DNA of 41,459 nucleotides from Streptomonospora mangrovi. GTDB lineage: Bacteria > Actinomycetota > Actinomycetes > Streptosporangiales > Streptosporangiaceae. The translations under genes and the position numbers were made by a program. Within the stretch, counting starts at the first letter, position 1. Each line of letters opens with the position of its first letter. The stretch spans positions 1 through 41,459 of the forward strand of contig NZ_JAJAQC010000061.1 of the NCBI RefSeq assembly GCF_027604915.1, in the 5' to 3' direction. Below, piece by piece: positions 34,299 through 41,459 of the stretch. The notes beneath the pieces were generated by a model. It had not been told where the DNA came from and ran no database searches. It saw only the letters and a list, made by a program, of their open reading frames with translations.

Positions 34299-35210
34299 CT
34301 ACCCCGCTGCGGCCCGGCGGTGGCGGGCGACGTTGTCGCGCACGGCGGGGGCGACCTCGGCGGCGAAGACCTCGACCTGGGCGGGGTCGTCGCCGGGCGG
34401 GGCGAACACGAAGGTGTCCATGCCGTGGTCCAGGGCCAGCGCGGTCAGCTCGTCGATCCAGCGCTCGGGCGGGCCGTGGAGGAACGCGCCGGGGCCGCCG
34501 CCGGTGGCGGTGATCTCGCCCATGACGTTGTAGACGCGGCGGACGGCGGCGGGGTCGCGCCCGGCCTCGCGGGCGGCGGTGTCGATGCGGTCGCTCATCT
34601 CGGCCAGCCGCTCCGGGGGCACGTAGGAGCTGGAGGGCACCCAGCCGTCGGCGGCGCGGCCGGTGAACTCCAGCAGGCGCGGACCGAGCACGCCCAGCCA
34701 GATGCCGACGGGGTGGGCGGGTGCGGGGCCGGGCTTGACTCCGGCGAGGCGGTAGTGGCGGCCGTCGTAGCGGACCGAGCGCTCGCCCGACCACATCAGC
34801 CGGATGACGTCGACGGCCTCGCGCAGGGCGCCCGCGGCCTCGCCGGGGGTGCGGGCGGGGCCGCCCATGGCGCCGATGGCGGTCCAGAAGCCTCCGGCGC
34901 CCAGGCCCAGCTCGAACCGGCCGCCGGAGAGCACGTCGAGGCTGGCGGCGGCCTTGGCCAGGACGGCGGGCGGGCGCAGCGGGAGGTTGGCGACGTCGGG
35001 GAAGACCCGGATGCGCTCGGTGCGGGCCAGCAGGGTGGCCATCAGCGCCCAGGTGTCGAGGTGGCGGCGCTGGTAGGGGTGGTCCTGCACCCCGATCAGG
35101 TCCAGCCCGGCGCGGTCGGCGAGCCCGGCCAGCTCCACGGTCTCGGCCAGGCGGTCGGCGTCGGGCGTCGGGAAGACCCCGAAGCGCAGGTCCTGTCCGT
35201 AGTCGGGCAC
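34299..35210 (-). CDS. LLM-class (F420- or FMN-dependent) oxidoreductase
   Basis: This 303-aa luciferase-like TIM-barrel flavin/F420 enzyme shows LRFGVFPTPDADRLAETVELA at the N-terminus, GVQDHPYQRRHLDTWALMATLLARTERI, SGGRFELGLGAGGF and PVGIWLGVLGPRLLEFTGRAADGW. Actinomycetes mostly pair this branch with cofactor F420, but sequence alone does not exclude FMN. The substrate is unknown. I chose the GTG at 35210 because GAGAGGA lies 6 nt upstream; another GTG two codons earlier would touch that site. It may be cotranscribed with the downstream GNAT. Confidence 0.87.
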   Translation of the reverse strand: MPDYGQDLRFGVFPTPDADRLAETVELAGLADRAGLDLIGVQDHPYQRRHLDTWALMATLLARTERIRVFPDVANLPLRPPAVLAKAAASLDVLSGGRFELGLGAGGFWTAIGAMGGPARTPGEAAGALREAVDVIRLMWSGERSVRYDGRHYRLAGVKPGPAPAHPVGIWLGVLGPRLLEFTGRAADGWVPSSSYVPPERLAEMSDRIDTAAREAGRDPAAVRRVYNVMGEITATGGGPGAFLHGPPERWIDELTALALDHGMDTFVFAPPGDDPAQVEVFAAEVAPAVRDNVARHRRAAAG

Positions 35211-35301
35211 GGCCACTCCTCTCGCTGCGGTCCCCGGCCTGCTCGCGGACTGCGGGCTGCGCGCCGTGGGACGTGTAGGCGTCAAGCGGATGGCACCCGG
35301 G

Positions 35302-35329
35302 GCTATTCCGTCCCGACCGAGTCTGCCAA
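35302..35329 (-). promoter_or_regulatory. Predicted promoter of the LLM oxidoreductase gene
   Basis: On the minus strand TTGGCA (35329-35324) and AATAGC (35307-35302) are 16 nt apart, about 95 nt upstream of the GTG start. The match is moderate. Confidence 0.35.
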
Positions 35330-35803
35330 AGACCGGACGTTTCGGACGGGCGGCACGGCGGGGACCGCTGACCCGTCGTGGAAGCTTCACCGGCGGCGGG
35401 CGCCGGGGCGCGGTGTTCGTGATCGCGCGGACATTTCGCGGCGGGTATCCGCTTTACGGGTCGACGGGACCGGCACGGCGGCCACTCCCCGCGGCCGGAG
35501 AGTCCTGGCGCGCGCAATGCGAGAAGCGTGCTGATTTTTTACATCATTTTTGCGTTGATTGCCCCTTTTCTGGTTGCGACAACTCTCCTGCCGAGTTCCG
35601 CGGACGGCCACCGCCTCGATGGCGCTTCACCCAAAGGCCGCATTGGTGTTCTCGCATGGTGGGACAATCGCGCGCGGCAAGCGCATTCCATCCCCGTTGC
35701 GGCTCAAGCTCAGCAGTGCGGAGAATCGCCGCCGCGCCACTCCCCCCGCAGCCCGACGGGCGGCCGGCGCGCACAGGCTCCGGGCAGGGAACGGGCATGG
35801 AAA

Positions 35804-35832
35804 AGGAGGCGCCGCTCGCGCGGGCGCCTCCT
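35804..35832 (-). terminator. Intrinsic terminator with no upstream gene
   Basis: Perfect 10-bp arms AGGAGGCGCC (35804-35813) and GGCGCCTCCT (35823-35832) enclose a 9-nt loop. Read on the minus strand the stem runs straight into TTTT, the only classical stem-plus-T-run arrangement I noticed here. No minus-strand gene lies to its right within 2 kb. Confidence 0.6.
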
Positions 35833-35966
35833 GCGGCCCCTCCCCTCCAGTGGAGCCGCCCGGTCGCCGGGCACCGCAGGACACCGCTACGCGGACCGTG
35901 CGGACCGCGACTCAGCACCCGTAAACCCGCAAAGCGGACGTACCGGCACCGAGCGGACGATCTCGG

Positions 35967-35987
35967 CTTCCCGGGAAGATGATACAT
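35967..35987 (+). promoter_or_regulatory. Palindrome and AT-rich element upstream of the MFS gene
   Basis: The perfect 12-bp palindrome CTTCCCGGGAAG (35967-35978) is followed at once by an AT-rich stretch containing GATACAT. It may be an operator or promoter for the transporter about 310 nt downstream, or for a minus-strand transcript ending at the orphan terminator. Confidence 0.3.
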
Positions 35988-36297
35988 ACGCATGGGTCCG
36001 CGCGCAGGCGCGGAGGGCGCCGCAATCCGGCCGGTTTCGGCCGCACTCCAGGGGTTTTTCCGCCTGGCCGGTAGCGGAACACCGCCGGGGTGCCCGCGAG
36101 GCGGCCACCCCTCCCGGCTCCTACCTCCGTCCCGCCCCGACACCCGCCCGGTCACGCGCGCCCCCTCCCGCGCGAGTGGGACGCGCCGGGCGCCCCTGCC
36201 CGCCCTCCGACACGCCGCGTGACACCATGGGCGCAGACGGGAGTACGCGCCGGTCGTCGCGGCAGGCGCGGGCGCGTTGGCACAGGACGGAGCGGGC

Positions 36298-37770
36298 GTG
36301 GGCGATTCCGACGCGGCGGGCGAGGGCGCCCACCGGCACGACGCGGCCGACGCGACCGGCCAAAACGCCGGGGGCGCGGACTCCCCCGCCGACGCACGGC
36401 CCCTGGTCACCGACCACCGCACCACCCGGCGCGCCGTCTTCGCCGCCGCGCTGGGCAACGCCACCGAGTGGTACGACTTCGGCGTCTACAGCTACCTGGC
36501 CGTGGTCATCGGCGCGGTGTTCTACCCGGCGGCGTCGCCGGCCGTGCAGCTCATCGCGACCTTCACCACCTTCGCCGCGGCGTTCCTGGTGCGCCCCCTG
36601 GGCGGCCTGTTCTTCGGCCCGCTGGGCGACCGCGTCGGCCGCAAGCGGGTCCTGGCCATCACCATGATCACGATGGCGCTGGGCACCTTCGCGATCGGCC
36701 TGATCCCCTCCTACGGCGCCATCGGCATCACCGCGCCGGTCCTGCTGCTCGCGGCCCGGCTCGTGCAGGGGTTCTCCACCGGCGGCGAGTACGGCGGCGC
36801 CACCACCTTCATCGCCGAGTACGCGCCCGACCGCCGCCGCGGGTTCCTCGCCTCGTGGCTGGAATTCGGCACCGTCAGCGGCTACCTGGCCGGCGCGCTG
36901 CTGGTCACCGTGCTGACCGCCGTGCTCGACACCGCCGACCTGCACTCCTGGGGCTGGCGGGTGCCGTTCCTGCTGGCGCTGCCGCTGGGCGCGGTCGGCC
37001 TCTACCTGCGGCTGCGGCTGGAGGAGACCCCCGTGTTCACCGCCGCGGAGACCTTCGGCCACGAGGGCGCCCACGCCGGCCCCGCCGGGGAGCGCGGCAC
37101 CCACCGCCTCAGGGAGACCGTGGTCGGCCAGTGGCGGCCGATGCTGCTGTGCGTCGGGCTGGTGCTGGTGTTCAACGTCAACAACTACATGACCACGTCC
37201 TACATGCCGACCTACCTCAACGCCGTGCTGGGCTACAGCCCCACCCACGGCCTGCTCATGGCCTTGGCCGCGATGGCGGCGATGCTGCTGACGGTGGCGC
37301 TGGTGGGCCGGCTCAGCGACCGCGTGGGCCGCCGCCCGGTGCTGATGTCGGGCAGCGTGTGCACGGTGGTGCTGGCCCTCCCGGCATTCTGGCTGCTCCA
37401 GCGCGACACCTCCGCCGGGGTTCTGGCGGGCATGCTGCTGCTGGCGCTCACCCTGGTGCACTTCTCCGGCGCGGCGCCCGCCGCGCTCCCGGCGTTCTTC
37501 CCCACCCGGGTGCGCTACGGCGCGCTGGCCATCGCGTTCAACGTCTCGGTGGCGCTGTTCGGCGGCACCACCCCGCTGGTGGCCGAGGCCCTGGTGGACG
37601 CCACCGGTAGCCCCTACGCCCCGGCCGCCCAACTGATGCTGGCCGGGGTGATCGGGATCGTGGCGGTGAGCCTCATGGCGGAGTCGGCCAACCGGCCGCT
37701 GCCCGGCGCCCGCGCCACCGTGTCGACGCGCGACACCGGCGGCGCGGGCCCGGACGGGCGCGGCCGCTGA
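36298..37770 (+). CDS. MFS transporter, MHS (ProP/KgtP-like) family
   Basis: This 490-aa twelve-helix proton symporter of the metabolite:H+ symporter branch carries GNATEWYDFGVYSYLA at the first membrane segment, the loop 2-3 motif GPLGDRVGRKR, LVQGFSTGGEYGGA and a repeat of the loop motif in GRLSDRVGRRPV. Homologues move compatible solutes (proline, betaine) or dicarboxylates; I cannot narrow the substrate. The N-terminus has a 40-residue hydrophilic extension. GTG at 36298 has GGAG 6 nt upstream; a TTG at 36277 in the same frame has poorer context. It follows the long gene-free region and converges on der. Confidence 0.88.
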   Translation: MGDSDAAGEGAHRHDAADATGQNAGGADSPADARPLVTDHRTTRRAVFAAALGNATEWYDFGVYSYLAVVIGAVFYPAASPAVQLIATFTTFAAAFLVRPLGGLFFGPLGDRVGRKRVLAITMITMALGTFAIGLIPSYGAIGITAPVLLLAARLVQGFSTGGEYGGATTFIAEYAPDRRRGFLASWLEFGTVSGYLAGALLVTVLTAVLDTADLHSWGWRVPFLLALPLGAVGLYLRLRLEETPVFTAAETFGHEGAHAGPAGERGTHRLRETVVGQWRPMLLCVGLVLVFNVNNYMTTSYMPTYLNAVLGYSPTHGLLMALAAMAAMLLTVALVGRLSDRVGRRPVLMSGSVCTVVLALPAFWLLQRDTSAGVLAGMLLLALTLVHFSGAAPAALPAFFPTRVRYGALAIAFNVSVALFGGTTPLVAEALVDATGSPYAPAAQLMLAGVIGIVAVSLMAESANRPLPGARATVSTRDTGGAGPDGRGR

Positions 37771-37771
37771 C

Positions 37772-37799
37772 CCGGCCGGCCGGCGGCGCGGCCGGCCGG
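37772..37799. terminator. Bidirectional hairpin between convergent MFS and der genes
   Basis: A perfect 10-bp stem CCGGCCGGCC/GGCCGGCCGG (37772-37781 with 37790-37799) with an 8-nt loop begins just after the MFS stop codon and 20 nt from the der stop. Confidence 0.6.
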
Positions 37800-37818
37800 A
37801 CCCGCGGTGTGCGCCCGG

Positions 37819-39258
37819 TCAGCGGTTCCAGTCGGGGCGGGTGCTGCCGCGCGACGCCTTGCCGCCGGTCTTGCCCTGCTTCTCGCGGATGCGCATGGTC
37901 AGCTTGATCGGGCTGCCCTCGAACCCGAAGTCCTCGCGCAGCCGCCGCTCGATGAAGCGGCGGTAGTTGTCCTCCAGGAACCCGGTGGTGAACAGCACGA
38001 ACTGCGGGGGCCGGGCGTCGGCCTGGGTGGCGAAGAGGATCTTGGGCTGCTTGCCGCCGCGCACCGGCGGCGGCGTGGCCGCCACCAGCTCCTTGAGCCA
38101 GCCGTTGAGCCGCCCGGTGGGGATGCGGGTGTTCCACCCCTCCAGGCTGGCGTCCAGCGCCGGGACCAGGCGCTCCATGTGCCGCCCGGTCTTGGCGGAG
38201 ATGTTCACCCGCGGGGCCCACGCCACCCGGGAGAGCTGGCGGTCGATCTCCTTCTCCAGGTAGTAGCGGCGGTCCTCATCGAGGGTGTCCCATTTGTTGA
38301 AGGCCAGCACCAGCGCCCGGCCCGCCTCCACCACCTGCTCCACCACGCGGATGTCCTGCTCGGCGAGCGGTTCGCTGACGTCCATCAGCACCACGGCGAC
38401 CTCGGCGCGCTCCAGCGCCGAGGAGGTGCGCACGGTGGCGTAGTAGTCGGCGCCCTGGAGGGCGCGGAAGCGGCGCCGGATGCCGGCGGTGTCGATGAAC
38501 GTCCACCGCCGCCCGCCCAGCTCGATGATCTCGTCCACCGCGTCGCGGGTGGTGCCGGCCACGGAGTCGACCACCACCCGGTCCTCGCCGGCCAGCCGGT
38601 TGAGCAGGCTGGATTTGCCGACGTTGGGCCGGCCCACCAGCGCCACGCGCGGCGGCAGGTCGTCCGCGTCCTCCTCCTCGGGCTCGTGGGTGGCGGGCAG
38701 GGCCGAGATCACGGCGTCGAGCAGGTCGCCCGAGCCGCGCCCGTGCAGGGCGCTGACCGGGAACGGCTCGCCCACGCCCAGGTTCCACAGCCCCAGGGCG
38801 TCGGCCTCCTGCAAGCCGCCGTCGACCTTGTTGGCGGCCAGGACCACGGGCCGGTTGGTGGAGCGCAGGACCCGGGTGACGGCCTCGTCGGCGTCGGTGA
38901 TGCCCACCGTGGCGTCGACCACGAACAGGATCACATCGGCGGTCTGCGCGGCGTACTCGGCCTGGCGGGCCACCATGGCGGCCAGGCCGGCGGCGCCGGT
39001 CTCCCACCCGCCGGTGTCGACCAGGGTGAACTCGCGGCCCTGCCACGAGGCGTCGTAGGCGACCCGGTCGCGGGTGACCCCGGGGACGTCCTCGACCACC
39101 GCCTCGCGCCGCCCGATGATGCGGTTGACCAGTGAGGACTTGCCCACGTTGGGGCGGCCCACCACGGCCACGACCGGCTTGACCCGGACCTCTCCGGTGT
39201 CGTCGGCACCGCCGCCGTCGCGGGGTGCGCCACTGCGGGCACGGCTGCTGTCAGTCAT
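37819..39258 (-). CDS. der: Ribosome-assembly GTPase Der (EngA)
   Basis: This essential GTPase with two tandem G domains acts in 50S subunit maturation. Of 479 aa, the first G domain has [13 protein letters not shown] and NKVD, and the second has [20 protein letters not shown] and NKWD. A KH-like C-terminal domain (about 385-479, [28 protein letters not shown] type) follows. A hydrophilic leader of about 25 residues precedes G domain 1, usual for actinobacteria. The ATG at 39258 has GGGAG upstream. It is the third gene of the minus-strand tyrA-cmk-der run. Confidence 0.97.
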   Translation of the reverse strand: MTDSSRARSGAPRDGGGADDTGEVRVKPVVAVVGRPNVGKSSLVNRIIGRREAVVEDVPGVTRDRVAYDASWQGREFTLVDTGGWETGAAGLAAMVARQAEYAAQTADVILFVVDATVGITDADEAVTRVLRSTNRPVVLAANKVDGGLQEADALGLWNLGVGEPFPVSALHGRGSGDLLDAVISALPATHEPEEEDADDLPPRVALVGRPNVGKSSLLNRLAGEDRVVVDSVAGTTRDAVDEIIELGGRRWTFIDTAGIRRRFRALQGADYYATVRTSSALERAEVAVVLMDVSEPLAEQDIRVVEQVVEAGRALVLAFNKWDTLDEDRRYYLEKEIDRQLSRVAWAPRVNISAKTGRHMERLVPALDASLEGWNTRIPTGRLNGWLKELVAATPPPVRGGKQPKILFATQADARPPQFVLFTTGFLEDNYRRFIERRLREDFGFEGSPIKLTMRIREKQGKTGGKASRGSTRPDWNR

Positions 39259-39320
39259 CGCGGTAACTCCCGGTTTCGCCGCCCCGCGCGCCCAGGATGC
39301 GTGCCGCGGAGCGGAAATGG

Positions 39321-39387
39321 CGCGGCGCCCGGTCGGGCGCCGCGAGCAGTGCTGTGTGAAGGTGGAACCGCGCCCGGCCGGGCGCGG
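39321..39387 (-). terminator. Two strong stems between cmk and der
   Basis: A 20-bp perfect palindrome (39368-39387) lies directly after the cmk stop, and a 10-bp stem with a GGTC loop (39321-39330 with 39335-39344) follows 24 nt on. They could attenuate transcription into der. Neither has a T-run. Confidence 0.4.
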
Positions 39388-39390
39388 CGG

Positions 39391-40104
39391 TCAGACCGCC
39401 GCCGAGGATCCCGTCCCGGCGGCCGCCTCGTCGGTCAGCTTGACGACGACGGCGATGACCTCGTCCAGGCTCAGCCCCGTGGTCTCCAGTTCGATCGCGT
39501 CCTCGGTGCGGGTGAGCGGCGAGGTGGCGCGGCTGGAGTCGAGGCGGTCGCGCCGCAGCAGGTCGGCGCGGGTGGCCGCGGCGTCGGCGCTGACCTCACG
39601 GCTGCGGCGGTCGGCCCGCGCCTCGGCGCTGGCGGTCAGGTAGAGCTTCACAGGGGCGTCGGGGGCCACCACGGTGGTGATGTCGCGCCCCTCGACGACG
39701 ATGCCTCCGGCCTGGCGCCGCCCTCGCGCGATGATGTCGCGCTGGAGGGCGACCAGGCGCTCCCGCACCTCGGGCACCGCGCTCACGGCGCTGACGTGGG
39801 TGGTGACCTCAGGGGTGCGGATCTCACGGGCGACGTCCCGGCCGTCCACCTGGACGGTGGGCGCGGCGGGGTCGGTGCCCATGGTGATGACCGGGTGCGC
39901 GGCCGCGGCGGCGACGGCCGCGGGGTCGGTGGTGTCGACCCCGTTGCGGAGCATCCACCAGGTGACGGCCCGGTACATCGCCCCGGTGTCGAGATACCAG
40001 AGGTCGCGTGCCGCGGCGACGCCCTTGGCCGTGCTGGACTTGCCCGACCCCGAGGGACCGTCGATGGCCACGACGATTCCTTCGGCGCTGCCCTGCGCGC
40101 TCAC
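39391..40104 (-). CDS. cmk: Cytidylate kinase
   Basis: This enzyme phosphorylates CMP and dCMP using ATP. It is a 237-aa P-loop kinase with IDGPSGSGKSST (residues 14-25), LDTGAMYRA, the CMP-binding VVEGRDITTVVAPDAPVKLYL, and RxxxR-type lid residues in ARADRRSREV. GTG at 40104 is favoured by GGAGGAG 9 nt upstream. An ATG 10 codons earlier would place that SD inside the coding region. It lies between tyrA and der, the usual actinobacterial order. Confidence 0.95.
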   Translation of the reverse strand: MSAQGSAEGIVVAIDGPSGSGKSSTAKGVAAARDLWYLDTGAMYRAVTWWMLRNGVDTTDPAAVAAAAAHPVITMGTDPAAPTVQVDGRDVAREIRTPEVTTHVSAVSAVPEVRERLVALQRDIIARGRRQAGGIVVEGRDITTVVAPDAPVKLYLTASAEARADRRSREVSADAAATRADLLRRDRLDSSRATSPLTRTEDAIELETTGLSLDEVIAVVVKLTDEAAAGTGSSAAV

Positions 40105-40197
40105 GTGGTGCTCTCCTCCAGGGTGTGCTTCCATCTCATCTCAGCCATTCAGCCTACAGGCGCCGCGGAGCCCTCGGCACCGGTCGGGCCGCACGGT

Positions 40198-41316
40198 TCA
40201 GGCGTGCACCGACCAGCCCTCGGCGCTGAGCGCCCCCACCAGGCGGTCCACGGCCTCGGGCACCACGAAAAGCTGGGCCACACCCAGCGGCAGGCCGGGC
40301 GAGTGGTCGATGCGGACGTCCTCGACGTTGACGTCGGCGGCGCCGGCGGCGGCGAACAGCCGGCCCAGGGCGTTGGGCTCGTCAGGGATCACCACGGGCA
40401 CCACCGCGTAGTCGGGGGTGCGGGCGGTGCCGTGCTTGCCGGGGATGCGGTCGCGCCCGCGCACGCCGCGCTCCAGCAGGCCCACCACCGAGCGGTCCCA
40501 CTCCGGCGCCCGGGCCGCGACGGCGGGGTCGTGCTCGCGGGTGCCCGAGCGCAGGGCGTGGGCGGCGGCGGCGAGGTCGGCGGCGATCTCCTCCAGCACC
40601 CCGGCGACGGGGGCGGCGTTGTGCGCCAGGATCTCCCGCCACAGCCCGGGGTCGCCGCCGGCGATGCGGGTGACGTCGCGCACGCCCTGGCCGGCCAGGG
40701 CCAGCGCGGTGTCGTCGCCGCCGGCCAGGCGGGCGGCCACGGCGGCGGAGGCGACGTGGGGGGCGTGGGAGACCAGGGCGACCGCGCGGTCGTGGGCGGG
40801 GGCGTCGAGCATGACGGGCTCGGCGCCGCACAGCCGCGCCAGTTCCACCACGGCGGCCACCGCGACGGGGTCGGACTTGCCGGTGGGGCACAGCGCCCAG
40901 GAGCGGCCCAGGAACAGGTCGGCGCGGGCGGCGCCGGGGCCGCTGCGCTCGCTGCCGCCCATGGGGTGGCCGGGGACGAAGGTGGCCATGTCGCAGCCGG
41001 CGCGTTCGGCGGCCTCGACGATGCCGGACTTCACGCTGGCGGCGTCGGTGTAGACGTGGGCCAGGGCGCGGTCCTGGGCGGCGCGCAGGACCTCGGGCAC
41101 GGCCGAGGGCGGGGCGGCGATGACGGCGATGTCGGCGGGCCGCTCGGCGGGGCCGTCGGGAAGGGGCTCCCCGGCGCCCAGTTCGCAGGCCAGCCGCAGG
41201 GCCGCGGGGTCGGGGTCGGCGAGGGCGACCGCGACGCCGCGCTCGCCCAGCGCCAGCGCGATGGAGGTGCCGATCAGCCCGGCGCCGACGACCGCGGCGC
41301 GGTGGATCCTGGCCAC
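40198..41316 (-). CDS. tyrA: Prephenate dehydrogenase
   Basis: This 372-aa tyrosine-biosynthesis enzyme oxidatively decarboxylates prephenate to 4-hydroxyphenylpyruvate with NAD+. The N-terminal Rossmann fold carries VVGAGLIGTSIALAL. The catalytic-domain hallmarks are FVPGHPMGGSERSGPGAA and VSHAPHVASA. A C-terminal ACT-like domain (about 300-372, VVPVVIPDEPNALGRLFAAA) suggests feedback control by an aromatic amino acid. The GTG start at 41316 has AAGGAG 5 nt upstream. It is 93 nt upstream of cmk on the same strand. The remaining 143 bp to the window edge show no gene. Confidence 0.94.
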   Translation of the reverse strand: MARIHRAAVVGAGLIGTSIALALGERGVAVALADPDPAALRLACELGAGEPLPDGPAERPADIAVIAAPPSAVPEVLRAAQDRALAHVYTDAASVKSGIVEAAERAGCDMATFVPGHPMGGSERSGPGAARADLFLGRSWALCPTGKSDPVAVAAVVELARLCGAEPVMLDAPAHDRAVALVSHAPHVASAAVAARLAGGDDTALALAGQGVRDVTRIAGGDPGLWREILAHNAAPVAGVLEEIAADLAAAAHALRSGTREHDPAVAARAPEWDRSVVGLLERGVRGRDRIPGKHGTARTPDYAVVPVVIPDEPNALGRLFAAAGAADVNVEDVRIDHSPGLPLGVAQLFVVPEAVDRLVGALSAEGWSVHA

Positions 41317-41459
41317 GTGGCTCCTTGGGTGTGGGCCGGTCCGGATGCGGGCCGGTGCGTGCCGTGGCGCGCCGCCGCGGCGGCCGCGCGGGCGCGAACC
41401 GGCCGGGCGCGGCCGGCGGGGCGCCCGGCTGAGCGGGCGCGGCGGCGGGCGCGTCCTAC

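Larger units (their letters stand above)
35211..36297. other. 1.09-kb gene-free region between the LLM gene and the MFS gene
   Basis: This is the longest stretch with no supportable gene. It holds the LLM promoter, a 55-bp AT-rich patch (35526-35580, about 40 percent GC), an orphan minus-strand terminator (35804-35832), and a CTTCCCGGGAAG palindrome (35967-35978) beside an AT-rich element GATACAT. Open frames crossing it lack family resemblance and codon bias. A small RNA on the minus strand ending at the terminator is possible but unproven. Confidence 0.55.

Noticed and set aside
35528-35780. A plus-strand GTG frame beginning with a hydrophobic stretch (MLIFYIIFALIAPFLV)
   Set aside because: The hydrophobicity comes from the AT-rich patch; there is no SD, no codon bias, and the frame runs on without stop into unrelated sequence.
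1-41459. tRNA, rRNA, CRISPR arrays, insertion sequences, prophage or integrative elements
   Set aside because: No cloverleaf, regularly spaced repeat array, transposase, integrase or terminal inverted repeats were seen on reading the window; a dedicated search could still find a missed tRNA or small RNA.

Overview
This is about 41 kb of very high-GC actinobacterial chromosome. The codon usage (G/C at nearly every third position), frequent GTG starts, GTGA/ATGA gene overlaps, an Lsr2-type nucleoid protein, an Rv2629-like protein and the tyrA-cmk-der order all fit an actinomycete. A Nocardiopsaceae-like member (Nocardiopsis or Streptomonospora) is my guess from overall feel, not a demonstrated assignment. 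I see no rRNA, tRNA, CRISPR array, insertion sequence or prophage; the window reads as ordinary chromosome carrying several metabolic cassettes.

Region 1 (about 0.1-7.6 kb, minus strand) is a trans-4-hydroxy-L-proline catabolic operon. In transcription order it has an XRE/cupin regulator, a three-subunit D-hydroxyproline dehydrogenase (DAO-type FAD subunit, small 2Fe-2S subunit, FAD/NAD subunit), a DapA-family deaminase, a proline racemase/hydroxyproline epimerase and an AGCS amino-acid/cation symporter. Two copies of CGTTC-N8-GAACG flank the operon promoter. The epimerase frame has no stop codon.

Region 2 (7.7-18.1 kb) is an aromatic-carotenoid cluster: crtY facing away from crtT-crtU, an embedded phosphotransferase (APH) gene, then crtE, crtI, crtB and a Rieske protein on the minus strand. 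Together they would make GGPP, phytoene, lycopene, beta-carotene and an isorenieratene-type product. The Rieske protein, in the crtV position, carries a Rieske-oxygenase mononuclear-iron motif and may oxidise the carotenoid further.

Region 3 (18.3-24.1 kb) holds a diacylglycerol/lipid kinase with no recognisable start codon, an Rv2629/baeRF-family protein, and a 1038-residue membrane-anchored STAND NTPase with TPR-like repeats.

Region 4 (24.3-30.3 kb) is phenylacetate degradation: paaZ facing away from paaABCDE, with a PaaR-like operator between them and a perfect 20-bp terminator stem after paaE.

Region 5 (30.4-37.8 kb) is mixed: an Lsr2 paralogue, a HAD phosphatase, an ArsR-type regulator, an isochorismatase-fold protein lacking its catalytic triad, a small GNAT, an F420-type LLM oxidoreductase, a 1.1-kb gene-free stretch with an orphan minus-strand terminator, and a ProP-like transporter. 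Region 6 (37.8-41.3 kb) is the conserved housekeeping run tyrA-cmk-der on the minus strand.
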